DNA of 64,000 nt, from contig QANU01013918.1 in the NCBI GenBank assembly GCA_003254905.1, positions 310,001-374,000 of the forward strand, given 5' to 3'. Of the stretch, positions 51,874 to 63,895 are shown piece by piece. The notes beneath the pieces were generated by a model that saw nothing but the letters and a program-made list of their open reading frames with translations, ran no database searches and had not been told where the DNA came from. The DNA is from Nissolia schottii (Eukaryota > Streptophyta > Magnoliopsida > Fabales > Fabaceae). Positions within the stretch are counted from its first letter, which is position 1. Each line of letters starts with the position of its first letter. Made by a program: the position numbers and the translations under genes.

Positions 51874-53672
51874 TATTATTTATTACCCTTTTTTTTCCTA
51901 TGCGCAAGCTTTGGGACGGGACAAAATCCACGCCCTAAAAATCAAAATTCCAATGAAGAACCGAGAGAAATTGAAATCGCAGCGCGCAACGCCGTCCAAA
52001 ATCTCCAATGGGAAGCGAGTAGGTTTTGGTTGAATCGAGAAAGAAAACAAAAGTAGGCGATGTAGGTCAGGTAGAGAGAACTCTGAACAGGAACCACGCG
52101 TTTGGTTATGGAGGAATTTTTTTTTTTTGGGTACAAAGTTATGGAGGAATTGAAAAAAAAAAAAAAGAATTGGATGTGAAATATAAATATTCGTATACAG
52201 AAGGAGAAAATGAAAACAGAAAATAAAAGAGAAAATTGGGAATTTTCCCACTCTTTCACTTTCTCAGGTGAAGTATTAGGCTGCGCAAGACTGCAAGAAC
52301 CGGGATGTGGCAGATACAACGCCAAAAAAGTGATCCCTGAACAAAAATAAAAAATAAAAAAGGTCACCCTTCAATTTAATTTGTTCAAAACAAAAAAATT
52401 TATCTTGGTCCTTATCATTTTTACGAAGAATGATTCTCTGAAGTCAAATTTCTCACTTTAGAGATAAAGTAAATGAATTTCATTATTAAATCATTAAAAT
52501 GTAAATGAGACTTACTTTAAATAATCTAAATCTCACTTTTTGTATATACAAAATGTGATTAAATATATATAAACTAATTTGACTTGTGGTTATATATGAG
52601 AGGGACTAGATAGAACTTTTTTGTTTGGTGAAAATCAGATTGGCCTAGTAGTAATTTGACATGGATTTAACTCTATTTAAACTTGATCCAAGGTGAGGTG
52701 GTTAGGGTTTTCTTTTTCCCTAACTAAATGTCGAAGACTTGATAATCAGTTTTGATATGGATTAACTCTAAGGCTTGGTTTGGTAATGTATAACTCTCTA
52801 AAACTACTAAGCTCTTCAGACTCTCTAAAAATTGTTTTTGAAAAGTAGTAGTGTTTGATAAAAAAAAATTAAAAAAAGTTGCTTTCAATAAGTAAAAAAT
52901 CACAAAAAATTGGGTATAACAAATATATTAATAAGTTACTGTTAAAATATAAAATAAATATAAAAGACAAATATTAAAAAATTATATTTTCACTTTCCAT
53001 CTTAATTTTAATTAATAATGACAATATTTAGTTTTTACATTTTATTAAAATATAAGGTTATATGAGTTTTTTTAACATTCCCTTAAAAAAAACTTTATCA
53101 AACTAAACCAAAACTTGTGTTAGCATCTATCCCATAAATGGACCTACAATACAAAAAGTGATTAATCATTATTTTTTTCGATTGTGAATATCCAAAGAGA
53201 CTCAAAAAAAAGAATAAACTTGACCTGATGCAACTCGACAATTGACTTGGTCGATGCACCAGATTATTAGTTAATTCATTAAGTCTAGTGCTAAATTAAA
53301 TAAATATAAAAAATACAATTAAATTCATATATAGATAGATAGAGAGAGAGAGAGAGAGATTAAACAATTTCCATTTAAAAAATAATAATTTAACAAATGA
53401 GCATCATGGCATTTGTGTCACAATGTTTGAGTGTTTAGCGCTAACATACTCATTTACAAAATAAAGTGAAAGGAAATTAGCATTCTCATAATAAAATAAA
53501 AAGACACTCCATTAATTACTAATCTGTAATTTTGACTTAAATATAATTCATAAAAATGATTAAAATTTAATTAAAAATAAATAATACATGAAAAAACACA
53601 AGCATAACTACTAATTCAATAACAATAAATCACAATTAAAATAATGTCTAATTTTAATTATATCATAAAAAA
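51874..53672. other. Upstream region of UPL6 and AT-rich intergenic DNA
   Basis: Bases just above 51873 hold the UPL6 leader and promoter. 51890-52300 is GC-richer with open frames on both strands (minus 51898-52251, 51942-52367), but none matches a known protein. Beyond 52400 the DNA is very AT-rich. A possible MITE lies at 52771-53115 and a GA microsatellite near 53340-53360. Confidence 0.5.
52771..53115. mobile_element. Possible hAT-type MITE
   Basis: The left edge AAGGCTTGGTTTGGTAATG is loosely mirrored by the right edge on the other strand, AAGTTTTGGTTTAGTTTGAT. TTTGGTAA-type ends are common in plant hAT and PIF MITEs. The interior is AT-rich with no frame. No target duplication was confirmed. 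Confidence 0.4.
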
Positions 53673-55143
53673 TAGAGTTAATTAAGTTTTTATCTTCTGT
53701 AAAATTAGAAAGTTTAGTTTTAGTCCCTCAATAAAATTTTTAGTCCCCATAAAATTTAGTACGCGGACGTAACGTGTCACGTGACATAACCTAGAATTAA
53801 ATTTTTTTAACTCATGACTAGACCCAGGTCGGTTTCATTTAAAATTTGTTTTAAAAAAAACCCTAAATCCCCAAATCACCCTTCTCCCTCATCCCTCTCT
53901 GTTCCTCTCCCTCTCCCAATGTATCACGCATGCGCCTCACAACCGCGCCTCCGCTAGCAACCCCATCCACGCCCTGGACTTCTCCTCCTCCGGCGACTCC
54001 CTCCGCACCATCGTCGCCTGCTCTGCCCACAAGTGAAAGCTCACCTCCGAGTCCACCGTCTCGGAACTAAACTCACAACACAGCTCCAACAAAAATAATC
54101 AACACACAATCATTCACGCTCTTTCACCCTTCAACTCTTTCCTTCTAAATTGGTAATTTCTCTCTCCTTCTACTGCTAGCTCTGATTTTTCTTCCGATTA
54201 CTCCATTTCCGTCTTTTTTACATTTTTATTTTTCTGTTTTGTTTATTAGTTCCTCTTATTTATTTTCCTATTTCTATATTTTTTTCTCAGTATTTTGTGG
54301 CTGGTTCCGATCCGTTTCTGAGAAGATCTGAACGGCGCTCGGCGGCAGCACTTGCGGAGATAAAGGTGGGAGGCCAGGGATTCTACGCGGGGATCGGCGG
54401 AGGTGGAGAGGAGCTTGGAATCAGAGAGGATGGTGATGGAGCCCGAGAGAAAGGGAAAGGGCATGTCGTTTGCCACCATTCCTCCCTCTTGATCGATCAG
54501 ATTTGGCTCGTCGTCACCTCGATGTCTTCCCTCTGTTGCTTTTGCCACTGGCATTGTCGAAGCCAATGCAAGAGACGATGGATCTAGAAGTAGTAGGGAT
54601 GGTGGAATTGACCCATCGTTATTCCCTTTCTCTTCATCTTCTCCTTTTTTTGCTTTTTTATTTGGGGTTTATGGATCTAGAGAATGATGTGAATCCTTCT
54701 TGTTGATGTTGTGGATTTGGACTTGGTGGTGGTGCTCTATATGTTGTGGTTGTTGGTGATGAAGGTTTGGTGGAGGAGATGGAACCAGAAAGAAAGGGAC
54801 AGGGAGGAGGAAAGGGAGGAGAGATAAGAGTGATTTAGTAATTTGGGCTGATTTGGTGAGAGTTCTGTTTGTAAATTTAGGTTTTTTTTAATTTATTTTT
54901 AAATGAAATCGGGTCGGATCTAAAGATTGGATCGGGTCATGGGTTAAAAAAATTTAATTTTGGGCTATGCCATGTGGCACGCCATGTCAGCGCTTACTAA
55001 CTGTCACGTCATTACCGTTAACTTTAGTAATTCACATGGACCAAAACTAAACTTTAAAATTTTACAGAGACTAAAAATTTTACTTGAAGGATTAAAACTA
55101 AATTTTCTAATTTTACAGAGGATTAAAAACTTAATTAACTCTA
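53673..55143. mobile_element. Mutator-like element with about 200-bp TIRs and GC-rich cargo (Pack-MULE candidate)
   Basis: The left end TAGAGTTAATTAAGTTTTTA is repeated in reverse complement at 55124-55143, and similarity continues inwards about 200 bases (AAAATTAGAAA(G/A)TTTAGTTT, then AAAATTTTTAGTC, then a CCGACCCGATTTCATTTAAA-like block near 53830). The 1.47-kb element has an interior (53880-54830) far more GC-rich than its surroundings. It includes a stretch near 53940-54070 reading HALDFSSSGDSLRTIVACSA and an open frame at 54297-54587. This is the form of a non-autonomous MULE that captured genic DNA. The donor gene is not recognised, and a clean 9-bp duplication is not seen. Confidence 0.65.
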
Positions 55144-56171
55144 AAAAATAACTATTAATTTTTTTATAGTAAATAATTTTAACCACAATAAATTACAATG
55201 AAAAATTACTAATTTTAATTATATCATAATTTAGAATTGCTAATTTTGATATAAGAATTATTTTCGGTGATTGATAGAAATTTTTTTCTAATAAAAATTT
55301 CTATAAATTTTTTATTGCAATCTTTGTCAAATAATATTTTGTTTACCTACTTTTACTCTTCATTTTGATTATACTTTGAGGAATGTTACACTTTCAACAA
55401 CTAAAAAATCACAATAAAAAACTCCTGATTTTAATTATATAAGAGAAAATAAGATATATGAAATGAAGATGATATTTAAATTTAATAAAAAATATAAATT
55501 TTAAAATTAATTATTATTTTAATATTTAATATTTAATATTTTTTATTTAGTGATTTGAAAGACGATATGTGATATTGATTTATTATTGGTGACATGTTAG
55601 TATAAAAATTAATAATGTTACTAATATATAATTATATATTTGATTTATTTTTCATAATCTATCTGCATCTATATCTATATTTATTATATAAAACAGAAGA
55701 TTAACAGGAAATGACAATCCAAGTTCTACAATGTTTCTTGAAACCAGCTTTTAATTATAATTGGCTTTGAATGATGTCATTTAAAAGGAAACACAAATTA
55801 AGGATTTACTAGCATTATAGATGTTTAATTTATAGTACACACTACCTTTAGTCGTACTGCGTCATCTTCGTATAATATTCTATCTAATTCTTGTATGATA
55901 TATATTTTCCTTCCATTATTAACTAAATCTCTTTAGATAGGAATTTAATGGATCTAATTGTATGATTATTTTATTCATGAATTACACAGTTTTCTCTTTA
56001 ATAACTCTATGTTTATGTTTGTTCTAATTGATTCGAGAATATGCAATAACTTGATAAAGGGTTTGTAGAAGATATATAGTTTTTTAATGTGAACACCGTA
56101 GGCAGAATGAAACTTGGCATGCTGGTCAATCTATGAATTCACACACTGTAGTCCATGATTTAAACTAGTTT
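55144..56171. other. AT-rich gene-free DNA
   Basis: Very AT-rich. A motif CTAATTTTAATTATATCATAA occurs near 53648-53668 and again near 55209-55229, either side of the MULE, with a weaker version near 55420. A TCTATATCTATATTTATTAT stretch near 55667 recalls Helitron ends but could not be supported. No gene seen. Confidence 0.4.
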
Positions 56172-56613
56172 TGTTCCGAAGTATGCACCTCAGTCCACTC
56201 TCTGGATCCTGGAGCTTGGGGCTCTGACGAAGGCTCCGGCACGATCTCTGGACTCGCATTGCAGTGGGTACCTGTAAACACTCCAACGCTCAAGTAAATA
56301 AGGGTTTAAGGAATATAGTGAGTGATGATTGGATGATCTCATACCTGGGGTATGAGCCATTATATATAAGGGGGGGTTGTTGAGATTTTCTCCGCGTGCA
56401 TGTAGCGACCTGGTCGAGGGTTTCGGAACCGTTGAATCCGAGTAGGTAGGATGGCGGGGATCTCGAGGTGGCTTATCCCGAGCAGGTAAGATGGCGGGAA
56501 TCTCGGGGCCGTCTTGGGACGTGATTGGGCCGGGCGAGTAAGGATAGTTCGTGGAGCATTGGGCTTGGATCATGGGATTGCTAGGATGGGCCTTTATGGC
56601 CTAGTCCGTAACA
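56172..56613 (-). mobile_element. Solo LTR of a Ty3/gypsy-type retrotransposon
   Basis: Read on the minus strand, the element starts TGTTACGGACTAGGCC, contains a TATA-like CCTTATATATAATGG, then GTTGGAGTGTTTACAGGTAC (typical downstream region of plant gypsy LTRs), and ends CTTCGGAACA. It is 442 bp with TGTT/AACA termini. The 5-bp flanks are AGTTT on both sides (56167-56171 and 56614-56618), a perfect target duplication, so the LTR is complete and no internal region is left. The open frame 56190-56573 lies inside it and is not a host gene. Confidence 0.85.
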
Positions 56614-59600
56614 AGTTTATACTAAGATAGGAAATCAATTTAACTCTAGGAGGGTAGGAGTAATCCTTGACCTCGAGAGAGAGTGAGAGACTGTTAATAA
56701 TTATAGCAATTCTAGTCATTGGTTTGATTAGAGGGGATCGAAAATGAAATAACAGAGATCAATGGTAATTTAATCTAAAATTAGGTGAAATTAATTACCC
56801 GTAACACCTTTCACATCTATTCTCTTAACATATCTATATTGCTCTCATTCTCGTTATTATTTATTTTTTCAAATTTATATTTTAACTCGCTCTCAATTCT
56901 CTTATTCCATCCAACTTGTGATATGATTAACTACTTGGTAATGGGCTATCTTCGTGAGTACACCAATTCTCTCTCACTTTTACAACTTGTATGATATGAT
57001 ATATTTGCTGTTCAAAATTCATATTAGGTTGATATAATTCTGGTTTTTATTCTCAATTAAATGTTGTTATTATAATCGTTAATTATAATGTTATAAAGAA
57101 GATGTAGAATATTATTTAGGTGGAAAAAATGTTATAGGGAAAATCAATTTTAATGAAATAAAATTATAAAATTAACCAAAACTTTAAGTTACTCTCTCCA
57201 TTCCACAATAATAGTCATATTAAAAACAAATTTATATATTATTGTCTTACATTCCAACAAAATATTGTATACTTAAGGTCACTTAGTAAGGAGTCAAGAG
57301 TTAACACTCTTAAAGTTTTTCATGCATTTAATTAATTGAAATGTTAAAATTTCTCTCTTTTCTAAAAGAACATTTCCCCCTATTGATTACATATGTTTTG
57401 CACTCTGTCAACACCTTGTTTGGTCTACTTAATCTAATTATTCAATAAGTAAAAGGACGATTAATTAGTCTTTGACAATATTTTTTTTCTCTCAGAAAGA
57501 AAAGCTATTAAATTGTTGACTTAACCCTTGTATGATAAGACCTCAATCTCATAGCATAATGTCGGATAATATACAGAAGACTTGATTTGTAAGACTTTAT
57601 GAAAATTTAATACTATGCAAACAACTGGCAGAAATTGATCTCAGGATTCCTGTTAAGTGATCATACTCTCAAGGTGCAATGCATTTGATTTGTAAAGAGT
57701 CTTTGTAACTTCAGAGTGTCCAGTTAATTTTTTCAAAAAAAATGTGCTAGGGATTTCTATGCTTGTTGGTTTATGCATATTCATCATTGCTCCATGTAAG
57801 ATTTCTAGTTCTTGGTACTACTAGTATTTTGAAACACTTCTCTAATGTTTCAAAGTTGTCTTTTCAAAAAAAAAAAATTGACTCAAATTGAAGGACTATT
57901 TTTTTTGGTCACAACATATATATAGCTTTGGGTGGTGTAAACATCAAAGCACGGGGGAGTTGTTAGACTTTAATGATAGGATGGGTGACAGGATTTAAGT
58001 ATTTTTGGAGTGATTTTATAGTTCTCGAGCTTCTCAAGTACATTGTCAAGTGATTATTGGAGAAATCCATAAAGGTTTGAAGAGCTTTGGAGTCAAGAAT
58101 AGTCAAGAAATATAAAGTTGTGAGGTTTTAAGAGTGCTCGAGCGTAGCTCGCAGCGCTCTAGCGAATGATGAGCATGCCAATATTGGTCTTAAGAAAGTA
58201 CAATGGCCTCTCGAGCGAGCCATAAGTGCAAGTTGAGTAGGCAAACTTTGCTGAAGAAAAAAAAATAAGAATTTATAAACTCTCACAACTCCTTTATAAA
58301 TAAAATCATTAATGCTTCGCCCAAAATACATCATAGCTACGATTTTGAGAGAATAAGCAATCCTAAGAGGGCTAGAAGACACAAGGAAACTCTGTTGATC
58401 ACTCTGATCAATCGTGAAGTTCTCTGATTATCATTCTCTTATGTATCTCTTTACTTTATCGGCTAAGTTTGTATTCTCATCTCCTTCCATGAACTAATTC
58501 TCTGTAGTTAGGCATAGATGGAAGTTCTTCATCGACTATGTTGTAATATTGTTTTGCTATCCAATTGAGGTTTTATATTATATTAAAGTTTGCCTTTTTA
58601 TTTTTGTTGTAACATTTATGTTCTTGATCACCATGTGAATGTTGGGTATCCTTGCATGAGACGAGAGAGAGAGAGATTGAGAGATAGGACTAGGCTAGGC
58701 AAACCATAGGTTGAGTGAATCATCGAGAGAGATTACCACGATCTATGTGGTCGTGTATGGGGCTAGTAAAATAGGGCAATTGACCTTAGAATAGGTTTAG
58801 ACCTCTTAAGAGATTACTGTGGCCAACTTTGTCTTGAAGGGTCGCTTGACCATCAAGAGAGGCTAGTGACCATTAACCCTAATCATTAATCACTAATGTA
58901 AACTATAAGTGGTTAGGTTAGCAATTAGCAAAATAATTAGAAGTAACGAAAGTCATGTGTCCTAACGCCACCTCCCATCTATTTCTTCAAATACTTTTAA
59001 TTGTCCTTTTTAATTGTTTTATTTTATTTTTCTCAACTAATTCAAAAACCCAAAAGGAATTGTTCAAACAAGAGTACTTATGTTTTCAAAATAATGTAAT
59101 TGCTTAATCATCGTGGGTATGACAACTCAAGTCCTAAAAAAGTTGACTGTTACTTATCGAGCCCTAGCCATGGCCCCCTTTTATATTTACTCATTCTTCA
59201 ATATTCTTAAAACATAGTTGACTATATTTACTCATTCTTCAAAATTCTTAAAACACAGTTGACTTCTAAACCTATCATGTTGAATTCAGAGCAAACTAAA
59301 AATATGTAGAAACCCAAAGTTGCACTTTAAGACAGGATGTTCCAAAACTCATAATTCCGTAATAGGAATACATCTGATTCTTATGTTGTAAACCTTTGTT
59401 TTAGATACGAAAACATAAGAAAGAAAAGACATTTCAATTTTAGAAGAATATAAATTGAGTTCACCCAACCTTTCAAAAACATTCAAAAAGAGTTCCTTAA
59501 ATACAAGTACAGAGAAAGAAAATACTTTAAATCTTTAACGAGTAAGTCCTAATTGTAAGTAAACATCACAACTTTAATTCATAAGTGGGTCCCAAAAATC

Positions 59601-59930
59601 ATCATCACAGATACAATTATCAGTTTAAGAAATGATAATTAGTCCGCCACAAACGTATTATTACGCATAAGGAAGAGACAACTTGATCGCCAACACTTTA
59701 GAGAGCAACATAAGGTACCCATGTAAGCCGTTGACATGCTACAAAATCGGTTAAACTCTTATGTCCACCTTTAGTCTTCAAATCCTTCAAGAATCCCAAA
59801 ATTTCCAATTACCAACCCTAGGGTTTTAACCTAAAAAAATTAGTATTGAAAACATATGAATTTAGAGCTAGAATCTTCACATGCAAGATTTAGTGAGTTT
59901 GGTAAATGCCTATAAACTTGAAGGAATGCA
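56614..59930. other. Gene-free DNA with decayed retrotransposon character
   Basis: No supportable host gene. 57190-57250 (CTCTCCATTCCACAATAATA) recalls one end of a Stowaway-like MITE without a visible partner. 58100-59050 has the composition of a retrotransposon leader, with a GC-rich palindromic patch near 58135-58165 and GA-rich repeats near 58660-58685, but no PBS or protein motif. The minus frame 58128-58382 overlaps that patch and resembles nothing known. Confidence 0.4.
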
Positions 59931-60179
59931 GCATGAGGATGAGCCACGTTTGTTCATTTGCGTTGAGATGGTTTCGTGGATGAGGGACGGCAAAGGGTAG
60001 TTTTTGGGCCAATGGTGGTAGGTTTAGCACGAGAAGCTAGGTCGGGGACGACCAAGGATGGTGTGTGGTGGCTAGTCAACAATTTTGGTAGCTGTGAGAG
60101 GTGGTGGCTTGGCTGAACCACGACAGAGAGAGGGTGAGGAAGAGAGATATATTGGATTTGGCCTAGGAAGCCCAATAAC

Positions 60180-61860
60180 GAGGCTCAACATGGCGGTCCA
60201 AGAGAGAACTTAGCGTATGGGCTCAAACTAATTCTATCCATAACACCTCAGACGAGGGAGTCCCCTTTCTCCCCATGACCTACGACTTAGCGCGAAAGGC
60301 GCGCCAGTAACTGGACCTCTGGCATCACCCTCACTCAGTACATACCAAGGACCACATCTCCTCCTCTCTATGATCACACTATAAATACTGGACCTCTGGC
60401 ATATAAAAGGTAAGTTTTGTCCATTGCATCGCTAAGAACAAGATTGTGTTATGAATTTACCATTGGAGTCCCTTGCAGGTCCCCTTACCGGGAACATTCT
60501 AGAACATATAGGAGCTTAGATCTTACGAGGGACTATACTATTGCCACCAATACATTCTCAATTCCTTTTGGACCAGGTCAAAACTGGCGCCCACCGTGGG
60601 GCATCAGTGAAACCACTCCTACCCCACAAAGATCAACCTCTCTTCTTGCTTCGATGAGCATGGTCAAAACCAAGAGTCAAAGCCAAAACAAACCTCCAAG
60701 GTACAACACGTCCCAAAACAACGGCAGTAGCTGCAAGACAAGGATAGAGCCAATGCAAAAAGAATTGCAGGAGCTACGAGACCACAACAAGCGATTAATT
60801 GACCGTGTGAAAGAGCTTAACTATGAGAAACTCAAAGCAAACCACAACTCAAAATGTGTCGCAGAGAAGGAAAGGAAGAAGCGTAGACCTTCGAATCAAG
60901 CCTGGCTCAAACGCCATAATTCTTAGTGGACTCTGGACCTTTCACTGAGACCATCATGAAGGTAATATTACCTCAGAACTTTTAGGTCCCATTAACAATG
61001 AAACCTTATGATGGTCGAGCAGACCCTAACACATAGCTCATAGTGTTTCATTCCATGATGCTTGTGAATGGGGCCACTGACTCCCTTCCCTAACGTACTC
61101 TCTTGACGTTCTTGATGGACTCAGATTAGATGTGGTTTTCCATGATTCCTACAAGGTCAGTCAACAACTTGGCCGAGCTTAGGGAATCTTTCCTGAGCCA
61201 TTTTTCGTCCTCTAAGGTGTACTAGAAAACATTGGACTCACTCATGTTGATTAGGTAGGGCCCTAAGGAGTCTTTAAAGGAACACATCTCCCAATAAAAT
61301 TTCATAGCCATGTAGATCCTGAGCTTGAGCCTAAAGTGGAGGTCCATCAAATCAAGAAGGGGCTCCAGCCAGGACCCTTTCTAAAGAACCTCATTGCTAA
61401 CTGACCACTTTTAATGGCAAAGTTCTAAGAGAATGGTCAACTTCATTGTAGCGGAAGAGATTAAGGAAGCAATACACCTCGACCGAGGAAAGCCCAGGAA
61501 GAAGAACCTCGACAAGGAGCCTGGGAGACTTGACAAAAAGGAAGAGATTCAATGACCTAGAAAAGGTCACTGAGAGGACTGAGGTTGGAAAGGGTTCTAT
61601 CTGAGGAAGTATGATAATTACCACCTGCTGAATGCTTTATAAAGCATAATCCTAAAGGAGATCATGCACATTTGGATCCTCAAGTTTCCCCCAAGAGTCA
61701 GGAAACAACCTATCCATGATGATGCAGATATGTCAAAGTATTGTGATTTCCACAAGAACTACATGCACACAACTGTCGAGTGCAACACCCTGGCCAAGCA
61801 ATTTGAAGACCTTATTTGTGATAGATACCTCAACAAGTATGTTAACTAGAGGCGAATAGG
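60180..61860 (+). mobile_element. Decayed Ty3/gypsy LTR retrotransposon: LTR end, primer-binding site and broken gag
   Basis: A TATA-like CACTATAAATAC (60377-60388) and GTTATGAATTTACCATTGGAG-type leader precede a putative LTR end at about 60580. TGGCGCCCACCGTGGGGC (60585-60602), the usual primer-binding region of many plant gypsy elements, follows directly. An open frame from about 60654 gives a Lys/Gln-rich gag N-terminus, then fragments of the gag core (NGATDSLP, NNLAELRESFLSHF, GPKESLKEHIS) split by many stops. A terminal region (61730-61850) reads KYCDFHKNYMHTTVECNTLA. pol was not recognised downstream and the 5' LTR border is unknown. It is clearly dead. Confidence 0.7.
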
Positions 61861-62515
61861 TAGAGGTCAGGGAGAAAATTGTTGATCTCGAAGGAGCTCT
61901 AGGCACAACGGTAGTTGTAGCCCAAGGTGAAGGTGTAGAGAAAACTAGAAGAAGGAAGAGACAAACAATGATTCCACTGAGATAAGGGGAGTAATCTCTT
62001 AAATCTCAGGAGGCTTCGCTAGAGGAGGACCACCTTTTTTTACATTCAGAAGAAAACATTAAGTTCATAAATCAAGTGAGGGACATAATTCCCTCACACT
62101 TAATCATGAAACCACCTTCAGTGTCTTACCCCAATTGGAAACAAGGGGACTCGTTGCATCTTCATGGTTCTCAAAGTTTCTTCTAATCATACCCCTTGAA
62201 GATAGATCCTATGATATAGGAGCGTGCATGTTGCTGTAAAAGGATTGTTTGCTGAGATAGCGAATCACTTTCAAGACATGTAACTAGAACTCTTGATATA
62301 TCTTATAACAAATAACTAGAACTCTGGATATATCACAAAAGAAATAATTTCAAATTTTGGATTTAGCAAACATCAAACTGCTCATGTTCCAAAAGAATTT
62401 ATAGAAATCAACAAACTAATATGGCAGTGAAAAGAAAAAAAAGAAAAACACCAAATATCTTTCAACAAAATGAAATAAACATAGTTATGGTGCACGAGAG
62501 CATCCACGTCAGGTT

Positions 62516-62558
<43 letters not shown>

Positions 62559-62974
62559 ATTTTTTACCATAATAAAATATATAAAAATATTCATTCCCAC
62601 AGTAAACTGATTTCAAAGGTGTTCCCGAATAATTTATTTGTTTTAGTAGTTAACTACTGTAAATTCTTGCTAAAATTTATATTGTCTTGACCTTATAATA
62701 TATAACTTATCTTTTCTGTAAACTTTCTTTTACTAAATAAATTGATCTAATGTGTTATTGCAATGCTTCTATATCTACACCCAAATATATGTCATAGTAC
62801 AACCACCCACGATTTTAATACGTTCTTAACTCACCTACAAACTTTTCAACCACATTCCTCATGTACGATACCCATTCCATCTTCAACGCACGTGCACACG
62901 TGATTTTACGTAAAACATTCGTGCTTCTTGAGTTTTACGTAAATGTGTCAATGCCATTTATGATAACTTTTAAT
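61861..62974. other. Gene-free DNA downstream of the gypsy remnant
   Basis: 61861-62200 is probably further eroded retrotransposon. The rest is AT-rich with a TA microsatellite and no recognisable gene. The open frames 62382-62600 and 62421-62690 are created by the microsatellite. Confidence 0.45.
62521..62556. repeat. AT dinucleotide microsatellite
   Basis: About 18 TA units in intergenic DNA. Confidence 0.9.
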
Positions 62975-63895
62975 GCACAAACTCTTACCATTACACTGCA
63001 CAAACATGTAGAACATGCATACAAAAATATATGACGCAATTAACACAATTTATCTTGTGAGCAATTAAGATAAATGGGTAGTGCACAAACTTTTACCATT
63101 ATATTGCACAAACATGTACAACAAGATTGCATAAACATATGACGCAATTAACATAAATTAGTCTGTGAGAAATTAAGATGAATGAGGAGTGCACAAACTT
63201 CTACCATTTTAGTGCATAAATATGTACAAAATGCATGCACAAACATATGTGCAATAAACATAAATTATTTTGGAGCAATTAAAAGGAAAGAGTAGTGCAC
63301 AAACTTTTATCATTAATATTATGGAATATATCTTGGGTGTATATTAGTTTGTAAACTATAATTAGCATCTACTTTAGGAATTAGCTCTGTGATTGAATGT
63401 AAATATGGCAAGGATATAAATATGGCAAGCATAATCAATGATTGATACAAACTAATATACACCCAAGATATATTTCATAATAATTAAAGTGCGCAAACAT
63501 GTTGAACATGCATGCACAAATATATTACGCAAATAACGTGACTTATCCTGTGAGCAATTATAATGAATGGGTAGTGTACAAACTTTTACCATTATACTGC
63601 ACAAATATTTACAATAAGAGTGCAAAAACATATGACACAATTAACATAACTTATACATGAGCAATTAAGCTAAATGGGTAGTACACAAACTTTTATCATG
63701 ATATCGCACAAACATGTATAACAATAGTGCACAAATATATGACACAATTAACATAAACTATTCTGTGAGCAATTAAGATGAATGAGAAGTGCCCAAACTT
63801 TTACCATTTAGTCCACAAACATGTACAACATGCGTGCACGAACACACGTAATTAACACATTCTGTGAGTAATTTCTAATAAAATATGAGGACCGT
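62975..63895. repeat. Tandem array of seven units of about 107 bp
   Basis: Units start with GCACAAACTTTTACCATTAT-like sequence at 62975, 63083, 63191, 63297, 63575, 63683 and 63791, a period of 106-108 bp. Each contains GCACAAACATGTA, a TATGACGCAATTAACATAA-like block and TGAGCAATTAAGATGAATG. The 63297-63575 gap is 278 bp because of an inserted element; subtracting 171 bp restores 107. Units are diverged by substitutions and small indels. The last is incomplete. This is a local minisatellite-like array with no coding capacity. Confidence 0.88.
63317..63482. mobile_element. 166-bp MITE-like element with 37-bp TIRs inside the tandem array
   Basis: The terminal 37 bases at 63317-63353 and the reverse complement of 63446-63482 agree at 36 of 37 positions; the shared core includes ATATCTTGGGTGTATATTAG. 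ATTAA flanks it at 63312-63316 and 63483-63487, a 5-bp target duplication. Removing the element plus one flank restores a normal 107-bp repeat unit, so the borders are supported by the empty site. The 92-bp interior is AT-rich and non-coding. The superfamily is not clear: 5-bp duplication and absence of TG/CA ends fit no common class exactly. Confidence 0.85.

Noticed and set aside
55667..55720. Second Helitron-like 5' end
   Set aside because: Only TATA-rich resemblance; no hairpin or CTRRT end found.
57190..57500. Stowaway-like element
   Set aside because: One end resembles the family but no matching inverted end was found.
59954..60175. Minus-strand frame of 73 codons upstream of the gypsy remnant
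   Set aside because: Low-complexity Pro/Ser-rich translation without homologous features, next to the retrotransposon leader.
62975..63895. CRISPR-like array
   Set aside because: Units are about 107 bp contiguous tandem repeats without unique spacers, in a plant nuclear genome.
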